Assembly (NCBI RefSeq): GCF_000342165.1
Contig: NZ_AMRV01000002.1
Location: 372,001 to 436,000 of the forward strand
DNA length: 64,000 nt
Direction: 5' to 3'
DNA from: Pacificimonas flava
GTDB taxonomy: Bacteria; Pseudomonadota; Alphaproteobacteria; Sphingomonadales; Sphingomonadaceae
Shown: positions 44,948 to 53,094 of the stretch, piece after piece
How positions within the stretch are numbered: position 1 is the first letter of the stretch
How the letters are laid out: every line of letters begins with the position of its first letter
Notes under the pieces: generated by a model
Seen by the model: the letters and a program-made list of their open reading frames with translations, nothing else
What the model was told of the DNA's origin: nothing
Databases searched by the model: none
Position numbers and translations under genes: made by a program

Positions 44948-45700
44948 AGGCGAGGCTCGAACCGTCAGGGCTTGCGGCATGGGCCCCTGCCTTCGCAGGG
45001 GCGACGGGCCGAGGATTTGCGGGCCGCGCGACCCTCATTCGAACCGCTCGTCACCCCTGCGAAGGGAAGGTCGAGCGCTCACCCGATCCATCGACGATGA
45101 CGGGTGGGATCGCGCGGCGACGGGCGGCGGCGGGAATGACTGCCGACGCTGTGGCCACGCCCCTACGAGCCGTGATTGACCAGCCGTAGAAGCGGAGCCT
45201 GAACCGTCAGGGCTTGCGGCATGGGCCCCTGCCTTCGCAGGGGCGACGGGCCGAGGATTGGAGGCCCCGCCACCATCATCCGAACCGCTCGTCACCCCTG
45301 CGCAGGCAGGGGTCCAGCGGTAACCTGAATCCATCGATGATGACGGGTGGGATCGTGCGGCGGCGGTCGGCGGCGCGGATGACTGCCGAGACCATGCCCC
45401 CCTTATCAGCCGTCATTGGGCGGCCGTAGAGGTGGGGCTCGAACCGTTACGTCTTGCGGCATGGGCCCCTGCCTTCGCAGGGGCGACGAGTTCGGAATTC
45501 AGTGGTTGGCGGGATGGGGCGAATACACCTCGTCGCCCTGCGAAGGCAGGGGTCCATGCGGACCGCTACGAGATCGCTGGCGATGACGGGGGTGTGCTTC
45601 GTTACCCCTGCCGATTCCGGGTCATGCGCGCTCAATCGTCGATGATGACGGGGGTAACGGTGCGGCGGAGGTCGTCGGCAAGGATAGCGCTGCCGAGCGG
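44935..45700. repeat. about three tandem copies (roughly 240 bp) of the ubiH-scfR intergenic unit
   Basis: Matching points recur at 44959, 45201 and 45441 (GAACCGT), spacing 242 and 240 bases. Each unit starts with a copy of the last ubiH bases (GGCCGTA), then carries an inverted pair of the CCCCTGC/GCAGGGG element. Units 1 and 2 end with a segment (from 45091 and 45334) that resembles the 3' coding end of the scfR-like gene (from 45639). The third copy has about 60 extra bases. No independent gene is seen in these 684 bases. Confidence 0.75.
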
Positions 45701-47032
45701 CGGCGCAGAGCGGGCGGCGCAGTCGCGGCGGTGGCAGAGGCGGCAGGTGACACCGATGGGGGTGGGGACCGGCGACATGCCGGCGTCCCTGCCCTGCCGC
45801 GTATAGATGAGCCGATCCGCCGCCTCTGCCGCGCAGCCGAGCGCGATGGCGCGTTCCGCGCGGGGCTGACCGTAACCGCCGCCGCCGGCGCTGACGGTGC
45901 GGGCGATGGAAAAGAAGCGCTTTCCGCCCTCCAGCTCCAGCCACTGCGTCGCGACGCGCCCCGGCTGCTGAAAGACGGTGTGGACGTTCCACAAGGGGCA
46001 TGCGCCGCCGTGGCGGGCGAAGGGAAAGCCGGCCCCGTCGAGGCGCTTCGACACGTTGCCGGCGACATCGACCCGTATGAAGAAGAAGGAGACCCCCTCC
46101 TCCCCCGGCCGCTGCAGCGTCGTCAGCCGGTGCGCCGCCTGTTCGAAACTGACGCCGAACCAGCGCGCGATCGCTTCGACATCATATTGCCGCCGCTCCA
46201 CCTGGCGGCGGAATTCGGCATAGGGCATCAGGATCGCCGCGGCCGTGTAGCCGGCGAGCGCCCGGCGGGCGAGCGTTCGCGCTGACTTGTCCACGAACGC
46301 ACCGGCCAGCGTGTCGTCGAGCGCGGCGCCGGCATCCAGATAGACGATCTGCAGCGCCGTCTGGAAGGCGCGGCCGGCCGCATCCAGCGTGTCGGCGATC
46401 AGTACCTCGTCCCGGTGCCGGTCGAATCGGCGTACGGAGCCCATCAGAACGTCCGGCGGCAGACGGCGCAGGCCGAGGCCGTGCGCGCGCTTCAGATAGG
46501 CCGCGAAACCGGCCGCGCCGCCGGTTTCCTCCGCCAGGCGCTCGGCTGCGCTTTCGAGCGCCGGGAAATAATTACGACGCTCGCCCAGAAAGGCGCGCAC
46601 GGCCGCGACCGGATCGGCGGCGGCGCCCTCCTCCGGCGCGCCGGCGCGGTCGGCCAGCGCGAGATGCTCCTTCTCATAGGCGGTATAGAGCCGCAGCAGC
46701 GCCTCGCTGATGCCCGGATAGCTCATGGTCAGATCCTCGACCTCCAGCGCCGGCACGTCGATGCCGGCGAAGAGCGGATCCTTCAGCAGCGTCTTGATGC
46801 GCGCCTGCGTATCGTCCGCGTCGTCATCGGCGAGCGTGGCGACGTCGAGGCGGTAGACCTGCGCCAGACGCATCAGAAGATCGGCGGTGGTCGGCCGCTG
46901 ATTACGCTCGATCAGCGCCACATAGCTGGGGGAGATGTCGAGATCGGCGGCCATCTCCGCCTGCGTGATGCCGAGTTCCCGCCTGAGCCGCTTGATGCGG
47001 GGGCCGAGATAGACGGTGCGTTTCTGGGCCAT
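45632..47032 (-). CDS. ScfR/RamB-like XRE family regulator of acyl/acetate metabolism
   Basis: A 466-residue transcription factor: N-terminal HTH (LGITQAEMAADLDISPSYVALIERNQRP, about 20-47), a central region corresponding to the ImmA/IrrE-like domain (without a visible HExxH) and a C-terminal DUF2083-type domain with cysteines (GACPLWN, GVTCRLCHRRDCAAR). Members control glyoxylate-shunt or short-chain acyl-CoA genes. It is divergent from aceA, which supports that role here. Its last codons resemble sequence repeated in the downstream tandem units, so the C-terminal tail may derive from the repeat. Confidence 0.88.
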   Translation of the reverse strand: MAQKRTVYLGPRIKRLRRELGITQAEMAADLDISPSYVALIERNQRPTTADLLMRLAQVYRLDVATLADDDADDTQARIKTLLKDPLFAGIDVPALEVEDLTMSYPGISEALLRLYTAYEKEHLALADRAGAPEEGAAADPVAAVRAFLGERRNYFPALESAAERLAEETGGAAGFAAYLKRAHGLGLRRLPPDVLMGSVRRFDRHRDEVLIADTLDAAGRAFQTALQIVYLDAGAALDDTLAGAFVDKSARTLARRALAGYTAAAILMPYAEFRRQVERRQYDVEAIARWFGVSFEQAAHRLTTLQRPGEEGVSFFFIRVDVAGNVSKRLDGAGFPFARHGGACPLWNVHTVFQQPGRVATQWLELEGGKRFFSIARTVSAGGGGYGQPRAERAIALGCAAEAADRLIYTRQGRDAGMSPVPTPIGVTCRLCHRRDCAARSAPPLGSAILADDLRRTVTPVIIDD

Positions 47033-47057
47033 GCCGGGGCGCCTCCTGTGCAGCGCT

Positions 47058-47083
47058 TACAACATTACAGACTTTCTTGTAAA
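47058..47083. promoter_or_regulatory. palindromic operator candidate between scfR-like gene and aceA
   Basis: TTACA (47066-47070) and TGTAA (47079-47083) form an inverted repeat with an 8-base spacer, preceded by another TTACA at 47058-47062. It is in the AT-rich middle of the divergent intergenic region and is the obvious candidate binding site for the regulator. Confidence 0.5.
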
Positions 47084-47180
47084 TTTTTGACGACCGCACG
47101 GAAGGCGGTCTGCCCGCAAGCCGCCGGACCCCTTATTCCGGTGCCATAGCAATAACGCGATCAGGAAAAAGGGCGCATCC

Positions 47181-48770
47181 ATGTCTTACAGCGAAGAACT
47201 GTCAAAGGCCGAAGATACAATCGCAGGCGAGGCCGCGTGGAACGGCATCGACGCCGATTCGGTCGCGCGCATGCGTCTGCAAAACCGCTTCCGCACCGGC
47301 CTCGACATCGCCCGCTACACGGCGGACATCATGCGCCGCGACATGGACGCCTATGACGCCGACCCGGCGAACTACACGCAGTCGCTGGGTTGCTGGCACG
47401 GCTTCATCGGTCAGCAGAAGATGATCAGCATCAAGAAACATTTCGGTTCAACAAAAGGCCGGTATTTGTACCTGTCCGGTTGGATGGTTGCGGCGCTGCG
47501 CAGCGAGTTCGGTCCGCTGCCCGACCAATCGATGCACGAGAAGACGAGCGTACCGGCGCTGATCGAGGAGCTGTATACGTTCCTGCGCCAGGCCGATTCG
47601 CGGGAACTGGGCGGGCTGTTCCGCGCGCTCGACGACGCGCGGGAGGCGGGCGATGCCAACACCGCGCGCGAGATCCAGGCGAAGATCGACGGGTTCGAGA
47701 CGCATGTCGTGCCGATCATCGCCGACATCGACGCCGGGTTCGGCAATGCCGAGGCGACCTATCTGCTCGCCAAGAAGATGATCGAGGCGGGCGCCTGCGC
47801 CTTGCAGATCGAGAATCAGGTGTCGGACGAGAAGCAGTGCGGGCACCAGGACGGCAAGGTGACGGTGCCGCACGAGGACTTTCTGGCGAAGGTGCGCGCC
47901 TGCCGCTACGCCTTCATGGAACTGGGCGTCGAGAACGGCATCATCGTCACGCGCACCGATTCGCTGGGCGCGGGGCTGACCAAGCAGATCGCCTACTCCA
48001 AGGCGCCGGGCGACATTGGCGACCAGTATAATGCGTTTCTGGACTGCGAGCCGGTCGAGGGTGCCGGCAACCCGGGCGACGTGCTGATCAACCGGGACGG
48101 ACAGTTGATGCGCCCGAAGCGGCTCCCGTCGAACCTGTACCAGTTCCGCCCCGGCACCGGTGCGGATCGCTGCGTCCTCGACTGTATCACCAGCCTGCAG
48201 CACGGCGCCGACCTTCTCTGGATCGAGACGGAAAAGCCGCATATCGAGCAGATCGCCGGCATGGTCGACCGCATCCGCGCCGTCGTGCCGAACGCGAAGC
48301 TGGTCTACAACAACTCGCCCAGCTTCAACTGGACGCTGAATTTCCGCCAGCAGGTCTACGACGCATGGGCGGAGGGCGGACAGGACGTCGGCGGCTATGA
48401 CCGGGACCGGCTGATGAGCGCCGAATACGACATGAGCGACCTGGCGGCCGAGGCCGACGAGCGCATCCGCACCTTCCAGAAGGACGCGGCGGCGCGGGCC
48501 GGCATCTTCCACCATCTGATCACGCTGCCGACCTATCACACCGCCGCGCTGTCGACCGACAATCTGGCGCGGGAGTATTTCGGCGAACAGGCGATGCTCG
48601 GCTACGTCAAGAACGTGCAGCGCAAGGAAATCCGCGAGGGGATCGCCTGCGTGAAGCACCAGAACATGGCCGGCAGCGACATCGGCGACGACCACAAGGA
48701 ATATTTCGCCGGCGAGGCGGCCCTGAAGGCCGGCGGCTCGCACAACACCATGAACCAGTTCGCCGCCTGA
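47181..48770 (+). CDS. aceA: isocitrate lyase (Pseudomonas-type, long form)
   Basis: Cleaves isocitrate to glyoxylate and succinate in the glyoxylate shunt. The 529-residue protein carries the catalytic KQCGH motif (Cys220), ADIDAGFGNAEATYLLAKKMIEAGA, VPHEDFLAKVRACRYAFMELGVENGIIV and TRTDSLGAGLTKQI. Its length and motif variant match the P. aeruginosa group rather than the shorter E. coli group. It is divergent from the ScfR-like gene and followed by a 66-residue ORF, probably one transcript. Confidence 0.96.
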   Translation: MSYSEELSKAEDTIAGEAAWNGIDADSVARMRLQNRFRTGLDIARYTADIMRRDMDAYDADPANYTQSLGCWHGFIGQQKMISIKKHFGSTKGRYLYLSGWMVAALRSEFGPLPDQSMHEKTSVPALIEELYTFLRQADSRELGGLFRALDDAREAGDANTAREIQAKIDGFETHVVPIIADIDAGFGNAEATYLLAKKMIEAGACALQIENQVSDEKQCGHQDGKVTVPHEDFLAKVRACRYAFMELGVENGIIVTRTDSLGAGLTKQIAYSKAPGDIGDQYNAFLDCEPVEGAGNPGDVLINRDGQLMRPKRLPSNLYQFRPGTGADRCVLDCITSLQHGADLLWIETEKPHIEQIAGMVDRIRAVVPNAKLVYNNSPSFNWTLNFRQQVYDAWAEGGQDVGGYDRDRLMSAEYDMSDLAAEADERIRTFQKDAAARAGIFHHLITLPTYHTAALSTDNLAREYFGEQAMLGYVKNVQRKEIREGIACVKHQNMAGSDIGDDHKEYFAGEAALKAGGSHNTMNQFAA

Positions 48771-48813
48771 ACGGGCGCCGCGACAACCGCTTCATTCAAG
48801 AAGGAGACGTCAG

Positions 48814-49014
48814 ATGACCGACCAGACCATCCACAGCGGCGAGCGTCCCGCCGCCGCGCCCCTGCCGCCGCACATGCGTCCGCGCGCCGTGTTCTCGCAG
48901 GCGGACTTCCCGCTTCTGAGGAAGGCGGTGCAGGCCTATCTGCAAACGCACAGGGACGAACCCGATACGGTGCAGATGGCCAGCCTCTATCACCGGCTGG
49001 GGCGGGTCGACTGA
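48814..49014 (+). CDS. small protein downstream of aceA, function unknown
   Basis: A 66-residue protein with a strong AAGGAG site 8 bases before the ATG. The N-terminal third is proline/alanine-rich (GERPAAAPLPPHMRPRAVFSQ) and the rest is helical (FPLLRKAVQAYLQTH, VQMASLYHRLGRVD). Not recognised. It follows aceA after 43 bases and is likely co-transcribed. Confidence 0.65.
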   Translation: MTDQTIHSGERPAAAPLPPHMRPRAVFSQADFPLLRKAVQAYLQTHRDEPDTVQMASLYHRLGRVD

Positions 49015-49023
49015 GGCCGGGTT

Positions 49024-49275
49024 TTAGTCTCCTGGGGAGGAGAATCGGCCGGTCTGGCCAGCCTCATCCTCGTCCAGGCGGCGCGCCTCCTCGATCAGCA
49101 TGACGGGGATGCCGCCGCGGACGGGATAGGCCAGACCGGCCGATTTCGACACCAGTTCCTGCCGCTCCCGATCGTAGCTGAGCGGCTGTTTCGTCACCGG
49201 GCAGACGAGGATTTCCAGGACCCTTGGATCGACGGTTTTCGCCTCGTCCGGCGTCTCATGGTCTTCTGCGCTCAT
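49024..49275 (-). CDS. Trm112 family protein
   Basis: An 83-residue protein of the Trm112/YcaR family, small zinc-type proteins that support methyltransferases in eukaryotes and archaea. [48 protein letters not shown] is diagnostic. Only one cysteine (CPVT) remains, as in many bacterial members. The start overlaps the LON-domain gene by ATGA. Bacterial role unclear. Confidence 0.9.
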   Translation of the reverse strand: MSAEDHETPDEAKTVDPRVLEILVCPVTKQPLSYDRERQELVSKSAGLAYPVRGGIPVMLIEEARRLDEDEAGQTGRFSSPGD

Positions 49276-49910
49276 CAATGGATCTTCCTGTCCGAAGACA
49301 CGTCGTCGCCAGTCGAAAACCGCATCAGAGCCTCCAGCGTGGCCGCGCGGCGGGCAAGGTCATCCGCCTCCAGCAGCGCCTGTTTTTCGGCCGAGGCGAA
49401 CGGACAGACCGCCGCCAGCGTGTTGACCAGCGATTCGTCGTCCGACCTTTGCACCGCGTCCCAGTCGGCGCTCAGCCCCTCGGCATCGAGATAGGTTTTC
49501 AGACCCTGCTCCAGCGCCGCGCGCGTCGTCGCATCGAGCGGCGCAGGCGTCTTCAGATCGTCCATGAACGGCTCGTAGTCCGCACGGACCTGCCGGTACG
49601 CGGTCGTGACGCTCAGTTCCTCAGAGACGCGGAAGCGCATCAGGCCCCCGAGGAGGATTTCGAACCGGCCATCGTCCGTTTCGGAAAATTGCTGAATCTT
49701 GCCAAGGCCGCCGATCGAATAGAGCTCGTCGTCCGTTTTCGGCTGAATCATGCCGATCAGCCGCGCGCCCGCCATCGCGTCGCGGACCATGTCGAGATAG
49801 CGCGGCTCGAAAATATTGAGCGGCAGATGCCCGCGCGGCAGCACCAGCGCCCCCTCGAGCGGGAAGATCGGCAGCGTCGCCGGCAGCGTCTCGAGGGGGC
49901 GGCCGGTCAT
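49275..49910 (-). CDS. LON peptidase substrate-binding-domain protein
   Basis: A 211-residue stand-alone N-terminal domain of Lon: [36 protein letters not shown] at the start and [28 protein letters not shown] in the middle. No ATPase or protease domain. Such proteins probably bind unfolded polypeptides. It overlaps both neighbours by four bases (CnoX-like gene upstream, Trm112 downstream), a tight three-gene operon. Confidence 0.93.
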   Translation of the reverse strand: MTGRPLETLPATLPIFPLEGALVLPRGHLPLNIFEPRYLDMVRDAMAGARLIGMIQPKTDDELYSIGGLGKIQQFSETDDGRFEILLGGLMRFRVSEELSVTTAYRQVRADYEPFMDDLKTPAPLDATTRAALEQGLKTYLDAEGLSADWDAVQRSDDESLVNTLAAVCPFASAEKQALLEADDLARRAATLEALMRFSTGDDVSSDRKIH

Positions 49911-50821
49911 GAGAACAGCATGGAGGAGAGCTTGCGCCGCGCGCCCATCACCCATGGCGCACCGACGCCGGACGCCTCGAACAGTTCGAGCAGCTTGCGG
50001 CGCGCGGCCCCCTCGTCATGCTCCCGGTCGCGGCGGATCGATTCGAGATACTGCGCCGCCGCCTCCTCGCCCCGCCCGGCGCCGGCTAGCGCCTCTCCAT
50101 AGGCGATGCGGGCAGCGTGATCGTCCGCGTTCGCCTCGACCTTTGCCGCCAGCGCTTCGAGTTCGGCCGGATCAACGGCGTTCTCGGCGAGTTGCAGGGC
50201 CTTTCGCGCCTGCACCACCTCCGCCGTGGTCGAATCGTCCGGAATGTTCGCGATCAGCGTGCCGGCCTGCGTTTCATCGCCCAGCGCGATCAGCGACACC
50301 GCCGCCCCGCCCAGCACGACCTCGTCCTTCGGCGCCTGCTGCAACAGCAGCTGATAGATTTTCAGCGCCTCGATATGCTCCCCGGCGGCCGCGTGCTGCG
50401 CGGCCAGATCCTTCTGCTCCTGCATCTGCGCAGCCGCCTGATCCTCCTCGCTCTCCGCGCCGATGCCGAGCTGCGGCAGGATCTGGTCGAGGAACTGGCG
50501 AAACTGCGGCTCCGTACGGGCCTGCGTCAGGTCGGCGACGGGCTGACCCTGATAGAGGGCATAGATCTGCGGGATGGACTGGACGCGAAACTGCGCGGCG
50601 ACGGCGGGATTCTTATCGACATCGATCTTGACCAGCTTCACGCCCTTGTCGGCATAGTCGGCGGCGACCTTCTCCAGCACAGGCGCGACCTGTTTGCAGG
50701 GGCCGCACCAGTCTGCGTAGAAATCCAGGATCACCAGCGACGACATGCTGGGTTCGATCACGTCACGCTGAAAGGCTTCCATTGCCGCGCGTTCGCCTTC
50801 CGGGGTGCTCAGCGTCGCCAC
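49907..50821 (-). CDS. thioredoxin-TPR chaperone (CnoX/YbbN-like)
   Basis: A 304-residue protein with an N-terminal thioredoxin domain (VILDFYADWCGPCKQVAPVLEKVA) and a C-terminal TPR-like region (KIYQLLLQQAPKD...ARRKLLELFEASG). The CGPC active site is intact, unlike the SxxC of E. coli CnoX, so redox activity is possible, as in Caulobacter-type CnoX. The GTG at 50821 follows GAGGAGA and is chosen; longer readings run into the tRNA-Gly gene. It heads an operon with LON-domain and Trm112 genes. Confidence 0.88.
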   Translation of the reverse strand: MATLSTPEGERAAMEAFQRDVIEPSMSSLVILDFYADWCGPCKQVAPVLEKVAADYADKGVKLVKIDVDKNPAVAAQFRVQSIPQIYALYQGQPVADLTQARTEPQFRQFLDQILPQLGIGAESEEDQAAAQMQEQKDLAAQHAAAGEHIEALKIYQLLLQQAPKDEVVLGGAAVSLIALGDETQAGTLIANIPDDSTTAEVVQARKALQLAENAVDPAELEALAAKVEANADDHAARIAYGEALAGAGRGEEAAAQYLESIRRDREHDEGAARRKLLELFEASGVGAPWVMGARRKLSSMLFS

Positions 50822-50988
50822 TCTCGTCTCCTCATGCCTCAAGAATTTCGGTGCGCCTCCATATGGGTGCGGCGGCGAAGAATCGCAAAGGGGATGCATG
50901 GGGGCTTGCAAGCCCAGGGAACCGGTGGTAGCAGCCCGCTTCCTTCGAAGGGCACAGGGCCAGGCCCCGCACTTCGATACGCCAGTGA

Positions 50989-51063
50989 GCGGGCGTAGCT
51001 CAGGGGTAGAGCACAACCTTGCCAAGGTTGGGGTCGAGGGTTCGAATCCCTTCGCCCGCTCCA
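50989..51063 (+). tRNA. tRNA-Gly (anticodon GCC)
   Basis: A 75-base cloverleaf: acceptor GCGGGCG pairs with CGCCCGC (51053-51059), D-arm GCTCAGGGGTAGAGC, anticodon loop TTGCCAA with GCC at 51021-51023, T-arm GAGGGTTCGAATCCCTT, and an encoded CCA at 51061-51063. Confidence 0.97.
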
Positions 51064-51099
51064 GTTTTCCGAACCTTACACTTGTACATGCGCAGCGGC

Positions 51100-51132
51100 G
51101 CTCCGCGATCGCGGAGCCAGCCCCGCAAGGGG
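51100..51132. repeat. 18-bp perfect palindrome and adjacent CCCC-GCAA-GGGG hairpin
   Basis: Bases 51100-51117 form a perfect 18-bp palindrome centred on GCGATCGC. Four bases later a CCCC/GGGG stem with a GCAA loop follows (51121-51132). They lie between tRNA-Gly and the Mic60-like gene stop. No T-run follows, so the role is uncertain. Confidence 0.55.
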
Positions 51133-51229
51133 TACCGGTTTCGTGGCACCGGAGCATATCGGCATTTTTCCCGAACCCCCCGCGCGCCCGCTGTTTCAGA
51201 CAGCGGCACGCAAGGGGTCCGACGTGGCC

Positions 51230-52384
51230 CTACTGCTCGCTGGTGTCCGATGAGGACGTCGGGGCCGAAGGCTCCTCCCCGACGAGGCGGCTTTCGAGGC
51301 GCTCGATGGCGCCCTCGGTACGGTCGTAATTGACCGCATCGCGCAGCCAGCGCGTACCGCGGGCGCGCACACCCTCTGGCAGGCGCATATATTCCGCCAC
51401 CGCGCCGGCAATGTCGCCCTGCGACAGCTCGGCCGAGATGCGGTCGACGATCTGCTCGTTCGTGTCGCCGTCATCGACCGTGCCGCTGCGCCGGATGGTG
51501 AAGATGTCGGAGAGGCCGGCCACGAAATTCTGCCACCAATTGCGATCCGCGGCGCTTTCGGCGCCCGCCTCGGCCAGCAGCGACGGCTTCAGCGCCTCGA
51601 ACCGGCGGCGCAGGTCGGCCGGCGACGACAGCGTTCGCATGCCCGCCGACAGCTGATCCAGGTCGTCGTCGGCCTGCGGTCCGAGCGCGGCGCGCAAGGA
51701 CGGCTCCAGCCCGCCGAGCGGTTCCGCCGCCTCCAGCGCGCTGCGCGCGCGGCCGATCAGGAGGACGGACCGCGCGTCGCGGGCCAGCCGCTCCGCCTGG
51801 CGCACGCGGGTGTTGGTTTCGCCGCGCGCATCCTCGACACGAACGGTCAGGCCGGCCACCTCTGCCGAGAGGTTGTCAACGCGGCTGAGCGTCTGCGTCT
51901 GCTGGCGGTCGAGCGCATCGACGCGGGTTTCGAGACGGCCGACACGGTCGGCAGACGCCGACGCGCCCTCGGCCGGCATGGCGTCGTTCAGCGCCGGCTG
52001 GGCACGGGGCGGCGCCGATCCCGACTGATCGGCGATCTGCGGCGGCGCGCTGCCGACACCGGTCTGCTCAAGCCGTGCAACCCGGCCCTCCAGCCGCGAT
52101 ATCGACGCCTCCTGCCGGTCCAGGCGCGCGAAGACGGTGCTGAGGTTCGCCTCCTGCGGCAGGAACGGCAAACGTGGACGCACCTGCTGTTCGAACCAGG
52201 GACTGAGCAGCATGCCGCCGATGAACGCGACAAGCGCGATGACGACGAGCCACGGCGCCGCGCCGGACCCGGACCCGTTCGCCTGGTTTCGCGCCGCCGC
52301 CGCACGGCCGTCGCCGCGGCCTTCACGACGTCCCTCCCGCTCGCGCCGGGCGTCCCGCTCTCGTCGTTTCTCGTTCTCATCCAT
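51230..52384 (-). CDS. Mitofilin/Mic60-like membrane protein
   Basis: A 384-residue inner-membrane protein: a charged N-terminus, one membrane segment (about residues 43-62, APWLVVIALVAFIGGMLLSPW), a long coiled coil (about 78-205) and a C-terminal mitofilin-like region (IVDRISAELSQGDIAGAVAEYMRLPEGVRARGTRWLRDAVNY). Alphaproteobacterial Mic60 lies beside hem genes, as it does here (hemD is 35 bases upstream). It is the likely homologue of the mitochondrial cristae-junction protein and may shape membranes. Confidence 0.85.
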   Translation of the reverse strand: MDENEKRRERDARREREGRREGRGDGRAAAARNQANGSGSGAAPWLVVIALVAFIGGMLLSPWFEQQVRPRLPFLPQEANLSTVFARLDRQEASISRLEGRVARLEQTGVGSAPPQIADQSGSAPPRAQPALNDAMPAEGASASADRVGRLETRVDALDRQQTQTLSRVDNLSAEVAGLTVRVEDARGETNTRVRQAERLARDARSVLLIGRARSALEAAEPLGGLEPSLRAALGPQADDDLDQLSAGMRTLSSPADLRRRFEALKPSLLAEAGAESAADRNWWQNFVAGLSDIFTIRRSGTVDDGDTNEQIVDRISAELSQGDIAGAVAEYMRLPEGVRARGTRWLRDAVNYDRTEGAIERLESRLVGEEPSAPTSSSDTSEQ

Positions 52385-52419
52385 TGCCGGCCCGCCCGTT
52401 CATTATCATTCGGTTCCGC

Positions 52420-53094
52420 TTATTCGCACAGGAGGCCCGCTGCCGCAAAGAGCGCGTCTTCCGTGGGGATGCGGGCCCGGACGAGGCGGCGCCAATCCGC
52501 CGGAAATCCGGCCGGGGGCGCACCAAGCAGCGCGGCGGACAGATGCGTGCGGTCGAGCCCGGCACGCACGCACTCGGCAGCGAACTGCTGCGCTGCGGCC
52601 GCGGAATAGAGAAGCGTCCAGTCGGTTCCGCCCGCCGCAAGACACGCGCGCGCCTCAGCCGTCAGCGGCCGGGATGCCGCAGCGTACACGGTGACGCGGC
52701 AAAGGGTGAGCGCATCCGGCACGGCCGCATCCTTCACCCGCTCGCCGGCCAGATGCAGCGCCGACCGGACGCCCTCCGCCTCCATTTGGCGGTAGAGCGG
52801 TGCCGCGCCGCCCCCCGGGCCGGTCCGAACGTCTGTAAAGCCGGCGGCGCGTGCCGCGGTGGCCGTCGCCTTTCCCACGGCATAAAGCGGGAGGTCCGGA
52901 AGCGGCACGGGCATCCCCGCGAGGAACGCGTTCGCGCTGGTCGCAACGAGTGCATCGAACGCCCCCTGCGGCAGCGTCCATCGTACCGGCCTGACCTCCA
53001 CGAGCGGCGCGATCATGGCCTCGTGCCCCGCCGCCCGGAGCCGCGCGGCCGTTGCGGCGGCCTGGGCAGCCGGGCGCGTGACGAGGATCCTCAT
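52420..53094 (-). CDS. hemD: uroporphyrinogen-III synthase
   Basis: Closes hydroxymethylbilane to uroporphyrinogen III for haem and cobalamin synthesis. The 224-residue protein starts MRILVTRPAAQAAATAARLRAAGHEA, has LVATSANAF, AVGKATATAARAAGF, LHLAGERVK and GGTDWTLLYSAAAAQQF. HemD is poorly conserved, but the overlap with hemC (ATG inside the hemC end, four bases) makes the call secure. Confidence 0.9.
   Translation of the reverse strand: MRILVTRPAAQAAATAARLRAAGHEAMIAPLVEVRPVRWTLPQGAFDALVATSANAFLAGMPVPLPDLPLYAVGKATATAARAAGFTDVRTGPGGGAAPLYRQMEAEGVRSALHLAGERVKDAAVPDALTLCRVTVYAAASRPLTAEARACLAAGGTDWTLLYSAAAAQQFAAECVRAGLDRTHLSAALLGAPPAGFPADWRRLVRARIPTEDALFAAAGLLCE

Noticed and set aside
45447-46001. 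Alternative frames over the regulator 3' end and repeats
   Set aside because: They overlap the ScfR-like gene and consist of repeat-derived arginine-rich sequence.
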